This document shows positions 5,993 through 9,731 of a stretch of DNA of 9,731 nt, piece by piece. Where the stretch lies: assembly GCA_944331945.1 (NCBI GenBank), contig CALVJC010000024.1, positions 1 through 9,731 of the forward strand, given 5' to 3'. A model generated the notes under the pieces. That model was not told where the DNA came from and ran no database searches. It was given only the letters and a program-made list of their open reading frames with translations. The stretch comes from an uncultured Bacilli bacterium (GTDB lineage Bacteria > Bacillota_I > Bacilli_A > RF39 > UBA660). The position numbers and the translations under genes are program-made. Position 1 is the stretch's first letter. Each line of letters opens with the position of its first letter.

Positions 5993-7942
5993 ATGGGAGA
6001 GTTTAAAAGAAGAAAGAAATATCATATTAACGAAGAAAATTCCAATCGTTATTTAAGAAAAGAATATGATTATCGAGAGATAGCTTTGACAAAAATGGGA
6101 AAAAGACAATTAATGTTGACTCTGATTTCTATTTTAGCAGTAACAATTATAGCCATTGGTAGTAGTTTTGCCATCTTTACCACTTCAGTTAAATCGAGTG
6201 ATTATAATGTCATTAAAGTAGGAAGCTTAAATATTGACTTTGGAAATGATGCCAATAATACCTTATCTTTAGCGAATCAATATCCAATATCAGATAGTGA
6301 AGGACAAGCGAGTGATCCTTATACGTTTACCATTACCAATACAGGAACATTAGCAGCAGACTATATTGTCAAATTAGTGGATGATACCGATATGATTAAT
6401 CAAGACAATTGTAGTGGAAATCAATTAGATAAGAATGATATTAAATACTCTTTAGATGGTGGAAGTCCTTCCTTATTGGGAAGTGTTGCAGCAAGTGAAT
6501 ATATTATTGCAAGAGGATCTTTAGAACCAGAAGCAAGTAAAACTTATAACCTAAGAGTATGGATTAAAGAAAATGTTTCAAACGATGTATTAGGCAAACA
6601 CTTTCATGGACAAATTGTTGTTGAAGCCGTCAATAGTCAAGGAGATCCCGTTGCCGATGTCCTTCTTAAAGGAGTAGGAGAGAATGGAGCGATAAATACG
6701 AGCGATCCGGATCAAACTTTTATTACTGGAACGGATCCAAATAATTATATTTGGTATAGTGGAAAATTGTGGAGAGCGGTAAGTATTGATCCAAGTGATA
6801 ATAGTGTTAAGTTAGTAACGCAATGGAATATTAGTGCCATTCCTTATAATCCTAGTAATCAAACAGCTTTTGAAGGTAGTTATATGGAAGAGTGGTTAAA
6901 TGACACCTCTGTGGATGGGTTCTTAGGAAATTTGCGAGACTATGAGAATTTTATCAAGACCGATAGTGTGTGGAATGCGACTGTGACGACAGCAACAACG
7001 AAGCCAGTGGAAACCACCATGGTAACCGCTCCTGTTGGTTTGTTAAATATCTATGAATATACGATGAGTTATAGCGGAACGACTTATGGTAATGGTTATT
7101 TGAATAATGGTCTCTACTGGTGGACGTTAACCCCACATAGTACGTCTTACGTGCGTTACGTGAGCAACACTGGCGATGCGTACTACACTGGTCCGTCGAT
7201 CGAGCACGGCGTGCGGCCATCCATAAATCTAAAATCTAGCGTGAAAATCACAAGCGGTGATGGAAGCGAAAATAATCCATACCGCCTTGCAGGAGATAAT
7301 GATAGTAATATATCAGGAACACTCCTCAATACCAGATATAGTGGTGAATATATAACTTTTGGAACGGGAGAGAATACCCTGTATCGCATTGTTAGCCATG
7401 AGACGAATGGCTTAACAAAGATCACAAGTGCAGAACCATTGAAAAATTCAGGAAACTTTATTGAAAGTGAATTTGGAGATACAGTAACATTTTCAAGTAA
7501 TAATACGATAGGAGCATTTTTAAATGGAGACTATTTAACGAGTTATGTAGGAAATGATTATGTTAATATGATAGAAGATAGTACAACCTGGTATTTGGGG
7601 AAAGTGGGAGATGGCGTAAGTTATCGGTTAGCCAAGTATAAAGATGCAACTGGCACTACATTAACATCAAGTACAACTACAGCAAAAGTTGGGTTACTTC
7701 GTTTAGGAGAGTTAATGGCAGGGCAATTTGATAGATACGATAATAATACAACTTATTGGATGTTAACACCATATAGTACGTCTCACGTGCGTCGCGTGAA
7801 CGACACTGGCGATGCGAGCAACTACAATAGTCCGTCGCGCGCGAACGGCGTGCGGCCTGCTATGAATCTAAAATCTAGCGTTACCATCACAGGGGGAAGT
7901 GGTACTAAATCTGATCCGTTCACTCTGACCGTAGGAAGTTAG
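5993..7942 (+). CDS. Surface protein with two variable lectin-like modules (DGR target A)
   Basis: This is a 649-residue protein. After a basic cytoplasmic stretch (1-39) comes a membrane segment at about 40-60 ending SSFAIFTTSVKSS, like SipW-processed TasA/camelysin signal regions. A beta-rich domain follows to about residue 215, with GSLNIDFG and a FTITNTGTLAADYIVKL stretch as in camelysin-type fibre proteins. Two tandem modules (about 220-430 and 435-649) share the pattern aromatic-rich core, WW/WM-x-LTP-(H/Y)-STS, hypervariable block, GVRP, NLKSSV, resembling DUF6273/C-type-lectin-like folds used by DGR targets. VR1 covers residues 386-408 and VR2 598-621, the latter near the C-terminus as usual. 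GAGGAG at 5978-5983 supports the start. Likely role: displaying diversifiable ligand-binding tips at the cell surface; the ligand is unknown. There is no LPXTG motif, so anchoring would be by the N-terminus unless cleaved. Confidence 0.82.
   Translation: MGEFKRRKKYHINEENSNRYLRKEYDYREIALTKMGKRQLMLTLISILAVTIIAIGSSFAIFTTSVKSSDYNVIKVGSLNIDFGNDANNTLSLANQYPISDSEGQASDPYTFTITNTGTLAADYIVKLVDDTDMINQDNCSGNQLDKNDIKYSLDGGSPSLLGSVAASEYIIARGSLEPEASKTYNLRVWIKENVSNDVLGKHFHGQIVVEAVNSQGDPVADVLLKGVGENGAINTSDPDQTFITGTDPNNYIWYSGKLWRAVSIDPSDNSVKLVTQWNISAIPYNPSNQTAFEGSYMEEWLNDTSVDGFLGNLRDYENFIKTDSVWNATVTTATTKPVETTMVTAPVGLLNIYEYTMSYSGTTYGNGYLNNGLYWWTLTPHSTSYVRYVSNTGDAYYTGPSIEHGVRPSINLKSSVKITSGDGSENNPYRLAGDNDSNISGTLLNTRYSGEYITFGTGENTLYRIVSHETNGLTKITSAEPLKNSGNFIESEFGDTVTFSSNNTIGAFLNGDYLTSYVGNDYVNMIEDSTTWYLGKVGDGVSYRLAKYKDATGTTLTSSTTTAKVGLLRLGELMAGQFDRYDNNTTYWMLTPYSTSHVRRVNDTGDASNYNSPSRANGVRPAMNLKSSVTITGGSGTKSDPFTLTVGS
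6863..6978 (+). repeat. Copy 1 of a 116-base perfect direct repeat
   Basis: This stretch of target gene A is identical, by base-by-base comparison, to 8946-9061 in target gene B. It encodes TAFEGSYMEEWLNDTSVDG and the following residues up to VWNA. The flanks are similar but not identical. Confidence 0.9.
7148..7216 (+). repeat. DGR variable region VR1 (target A, module 1)
   Basis: This 23-codon block runs from TAC after ACGTCT to CGG of GVR. It is GC-rich (42 of 69 bases by my count) inside an AT-rich gene. Compared with VR2, every clear substitution in the ungapped part falls where an adenine in AAC- or AAT-type template codons would explain it: TAC/CAC, TAC/CGC, AGC/AAC, AAC/GAC. The non-variable bases (GTGCGT, GTG, ACTGGCGATGCG, CCGTCG, GGCGTGCGGCC) are shared. 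The GC-rich GGCGTGCGGC end fits an initiation-of-mutagenic-homology site. Confidence 0.78.
7784..7855 (+). repeat. DGR variable region VR2 (target A, module 2, C-terminal)
   Basis: This block of 24 codons, one more than VR1 or VR3, starts CAC GTG CGT CGC GTG and ends GGC GTG CGG. It shares the invariant bases of VR1 and differs at adenine-type positions. It keeps AAC GGCGTGCGGCC at its 3' end and is followed by CTAAAATCTAGCGT, also identical after VR1. Its place about 28 codons before the stop is typical of DGR target genes. Confidence 0.78.
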
Positions 7943-7960
7943 ATTCCTGAATTAAATCGG

Positions 7961-7986
7961 CTATAATTAGTTTAAATAAATTATAG
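7961..7986 (+). promoter_or_regulatory. Hairpin with embedded TATAAT just before the template-like element
   Basis: CTATAATT (7961-7968) pairs perfectly with AATTATAG (7979-7986) over a 10-base loop. There is no T-run, so it is a poor terminator. The left arm contains TATAAT (7962-7967), but no convincing -35 is seen. It could be the -10 of a template RNA promoter, or a structural 5' boundary. The two readings cannot be separated here. Confidence 0.35.
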
Positions 7987-8185
7987 TGGGGAATTACCAA
8001 CGGTACGGCTAACGTGCGTAACGTGAACAACTTTTGGCTTCGCGAACAACAACAATCCGACCAATGCTAACGGCGTGCGGCATTTCCTTTTAAACCTAGC
8101 TTTCCAATATTGTAGATAAGTCTATATGGAATAGAGAAAAGGAACAAGTACAAAACAAGATCCTTTCACAATTGCCTTAAGCTAA
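7987..8185 (+). pseudogene. Decayed 3' end of a third target gene, containing the template-like block
   Basis: Translated with one frame correction, this intergenic DNA matches the C-terminal end of target A. W-G-I-T and N-G-T-A-N-V-R-N-V-N-N correspond to W-T-L-T...STSYVRYVSN; then comes G-V-R-H-FLLNL for GVRPAMNL; and GTSTKQDPFTIALS-stop (8141-8185) matches GSGTKSDPFTLTVGS-stop (7895-7942). The reading frame is broken by one extra T in the run at 8032-8035 and by in-frame stops at 8117-8119 and 8132-8134, and a stop (7984-7986) directly precedes it. The preserved end and stop show descent from a target gene. Decay to a noncoding template is one explanation, simple gene death the other. Confidence 0.68.
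8004..8081 (+). other. Template-repeat-like element (candidate DGR TR)
   Basis: This is a noncoding copy of the variable block. Relative to VR1, nearly all the variable codons are AAC or AAT: 8011, 8020, 8026, 8029, then AACAACAACAAT at 8045-8056, then 8063 and 8069. The invariant GTGCGT, GTG, GGC, GCG, CCG and GGCGTGCGG are kept in register. By my count 11 of 21 template adenines differ in VR1, against 10 of 48 other bases. An all-adenine state at hypervariable positions is expected of an unmutagenised template, not of a VR. The non-adenine differences (TTTTGGCTTC versus ACTGGCGAT, ACC versus TCG, GCT versus GAG, one extra T) mean it is unlikely to be the immediate template of VR1-VR3. It may serve another target, or be an old template. 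Confidence 0.68.
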
Positions 8186-8213
8186 AAAATAAAAATAATA
8201 AAAGAGGTGTACT

Positions 8214-9731
8214 ATGAAACGATTATTATTTGAAACAAAAGTATCAGGAAAATATGTTGTAATAGGAATCATCCTTTCCTTACTAGTCATTGGTGCCTAC
8301 TTTTCTTATGCTATGTTTACGGTAAGTAAGAATAAAAATCAAGCGATTAGTCTTATGGCCGGTACTTTGGATTATACTCTTACAGTAGATAATGTGGAAA
8401 GCAATCAACTAGTAGTTCCTGGAAATACCACAAAAGAGTTTACAGTTGTTTTGAGTAATCCCAATGATCGAACCGCTAGATTTAATTTTTATTATCTAAA
8501 TAATTTACCAAGCAATGTAGAAGCAGGATATAAAACGGATGGAGGAAAAGATACTCCTCCAGAAGCAGTTGGAATAAATTTGGATAGTGGAGCAAGTCAA
8601 ACTTATACCATAACAGTAACCAATAACTCAAGCAGTAGTGTAACAATTAATTTAGGAGTCAGTACAGGCCTTGATTATAATGATCTAAGTTTGCCAAGCA
8701 ATAGTTATTTGTTTGAAGAAGCAAGTACAACTGTAGCAGAAACCCTTCTTGCTGGAGTAGGAGAAAATGGTGCCATTAATACAAGCGATCCCGATCAAAC
8801 CTTTATCACGGGAACGGATCCAAACAATTATATCTGGTATAGTGGAAAATTATGGAGAGCCGTAAGTATTGATACCAGTGATAATAGTGTCAAATTAGTA
8901 ACGCAATGGAATATTAGTTCCATTCCTTATAATGCAAGCGGTAATACAGCTTTTGAAGGTAGTTATATGGAAGAGTGGTTAAATGACACCTCTGTGGATG
9001 GGTTCTTAGGAAATTTGCGAGACTATGAGAATTTTATCAAGACCGATAGTGTGTGGAATGCAACACAGACAACAGCAACAACAAAACCAGCTGAAACGAC
9101 AATGATATCAGATGCTGTGGGATTATTAAATGCCTATGAATATACAAAGAGTTATAGTGGAACAGATTATAGTAATGGTTATTTAAATAATGGACTTTAT
9201 TGGTGGTTGTTAACCCCATATAGTACGTCTAACGTGCGTTACGTCGACTACTATGGCAACGCGTACCACACTAGTCCTTCGAATACGGACGGCACGCGGC
9301 CGGCAATCAATCTAAAATCAAGCGTGAAAGTTGTAAGCGGAGATGGAAGCGAGAATAATCCGTATAGACTAGAAGGAGATAATGACACTAATCTAAATGG
9401 TACGCTGTTAAATACGAGATATAGTGGAGAATATATAAAGTTTGGAGAAGGAGAGAATACGTTATATCGGATAGTAAGCCATGAAACAAGTGGCTTAACC
9501 AAAATAACAAGTGCTGAGCCCCTAAAAAGTGGTGGAATATTTGTAACAAGTGCTTTTGGAAATAATGCCAATTATTCAAGTAATAATACGATAGGAACCT
9601 TCTTAAACGGAGACTATCTAACGAGTTATGTAGGAGATAGTTATAGTAATATGATAGAACCAAGTACGACATGGTATTTGGGAACCGTAGGAACTGGGAC
9701 TTCATATAAACTAGCCAAATATGCAGATATC
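8214..9731 (+). CDS. Second surface protein with variable lectin-like modules (DGR target B), cut by window end
   Basis: The frame is open for 506 codons to the window edge. AAAGAGGTG at 8200-8208 lies before ATG 8214. Residues about 14-35 form a membrane segment ending AYFSYAMFTVSKN, a SipW-type signal as in target A. Then comes a different beta domain (about 45-170) with SNPNDRTARFNFYYL and TYTITVTNNSSSS, like an immunoglobulin-type spacer. From about residue 178 (ETLLAGVGENGAINTSDPDQ) the protein is highly similar to target A and includes a stretch encoded by a 116-base identical repeat. Module 1 ends with VR3 (residues 340-362, G-T-R-P). Module 2 has started (GTLLNTRYSGEYIKFGEGE) and is incomplete, so a fourth variable region is expected about 130 bases past the edge. 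Confidence 0.82.
   Translation, partial: MKRLLFETKVSGKYVVIGIILSLLVIGAYFSYAMFTVSKNKNQAISLMAGTLDYTLTVDNVESNQLVVPGNTTKEFTVVLSNPNDRTARFNFYYLNNLPSNVEAGYKTDGGKDTPPEAVGINLDSGASQTYTITVTNNSSSSVTINLGVSTGLDYNDLSLPSNSYLFEEASTTVAETLLAGVGENGAINTSDPDQTFITGTDPNNYIWYSGKLWRAVSIDTSDNSVKLVTQWNISSIPYNASGNTAFEGSYMEEWLNDTSVDGFLGNLRDYENFIKTDSVWNATQTTATTKPAETTMISDAVGLLNAYEYTKSYSGTDYSNGYLNNGLYWWLLTPYSTSNVRYVDYYGNAYHTSPSNTDGTRPAINLKSSVKVVSGDGSENNPYRLEGDNDTNLNGTLLNTRYSGEYIKFGEGENTLYRIVSHETSGLTKITSAEPLKSGGIFVTSAFGNNANYSSNNTIGTFLNGDYLTSYVGDSYSNMIEPSTTWYLGTVGTGTSYKLAKYADI
8946..9061 (+). repeat. Copy 2 of the 116-base perfect direct repeat
   Basis: Identical to 6863-6978 in target A, in the same reading frame and at the same place in module 1. 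The perfect match within otherwise diverged paralogues suggests recent duplication or gene conversion. Confidence 0.9.
9231..9299 (+). repeat. DGR variable region VR3 (target B, module 1)
   Basis: This 23-codon block runs AAC GTG CGT TAC GTC GAC ... GGC ACG CGG, in register with VR1. It shares the ACGTCT 5' flank and is followed by CTAAAATCAAGCGTG. It differs from VR1 and VR2 at adenine-type positions but also at bases that are not (GTC for GTG, CCT for CCG, AAC for GAT, ACG for GTG in the GVR codon). It was therefore probably written from a different template, or has drifted. Confidence 0.72.

Noticed and set aside
5989..5994. A TATAAT overlapping the start codon of target A
   Set aside because: It overlaps the ATG at 5993, so a transcript from it would lack the start codon and ribosome site; no -35 is present. 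Treated as chance in AT-rich DNA.
6954..7425. Minus-strand open frames across the variable regions of target A
   Set aside because: They are antisense shadows of the GC-rich repeats, with no ribosome sites and low-complexity products; similar shadows lie at 9037-9705.
8004..8081. A CRISPR or ordinary tandem repeat explanation for the AAC-rich block
   Set aside because: There are no regularly spaced repeats with unique spacers. The similarity is to the coding variable blocks in register, which fits a template or silent cassette.
8172..8199. TTGCCT and AATAAT with a 16-base spacer as a promoter for target B
   Set aside because: The predicted start would fall inside the ribosome-binding site at 8200-8208, and both boxes are imperfect in a very A-rich stretch.
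6863..9061. An insertion sequence or transposon to explain the duplicated tract
   Set aside because: No transposase frame, terminal inverted repeats or target duplication were seen; the identity is in-frame within paralogous modules.

Overview
The window is AT-rich DNA with every recognised gene on the + strand. It carries compact Gram-positive transcription signals: AGGAG-type ribosome sites, TATAAT boxes, and short hairpin plus T-run terminators. SepF, a DivIVA-domain protein, a RelQ-type alarmone synthetase, YqeK and a sporulation-type sensor kinase together point to a low-GC Firmicute of the Bacilli/Erysipelotrichia kind, probably an uncultured gut lineage; the species cannot be named from sequence alone. 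No gene here ends in TGA, and none has an in-frame TGA.

Region 1 (1-2312) holds a small membrane-anchored EIIB-like protein without the phospho-acceptor cysteine, then a two-gene unit made of a membrane histidine kinase and the Ap4A hydrolase YqeK. The kinase gene is preceded by two copies, exact and near-exact, of the Spo0A box, 10 bases apart. Region 2 (2327-5804) holds a HerA-type hexameric ATPase, then the division genes sepF and divIVA, then relQ. Terminators separate some of these into short transcription units.

Region 3 (5832-9731) is the exceptional part. A small promoter/26-codon ORF/terminator unit precedes a 649-residue secreted or membrane-anchored protein. A second paralogue follows and runs off the right edge. 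Both have an N-terminal hydrophobic segment of the SipW/TasA/camelysin type and tandem C-terminal DUF6273/C-type-lectin-like modules. Each complete module ends in a GC-rich, codon-hypervariable block closing on G-(V/T)-R-P. Between the two genes lies a noncoding copy of this block in which nearly all the variable codons are AAC or AAT. This is the signature of a diversity-generating retroelement (DGR): variable regions VR1, VR2 and VR3, and a template-repeat-like element. No reverse transcriptase or Avd is encoded in the window. The local template-like element also differs from the VRs at several non-adenine bases, so it is probably not their immediate template; a second template is predicted. 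The template-like block sits inside a decayed 3' end of a third target gene.

The likely picture is a housekeeping/division neighbourhood next to a surface-display locus whose ligand-binding tips are diversified by adenine-directed retrohoming, with the enzymes encoded elsewhere or just past the right edge.
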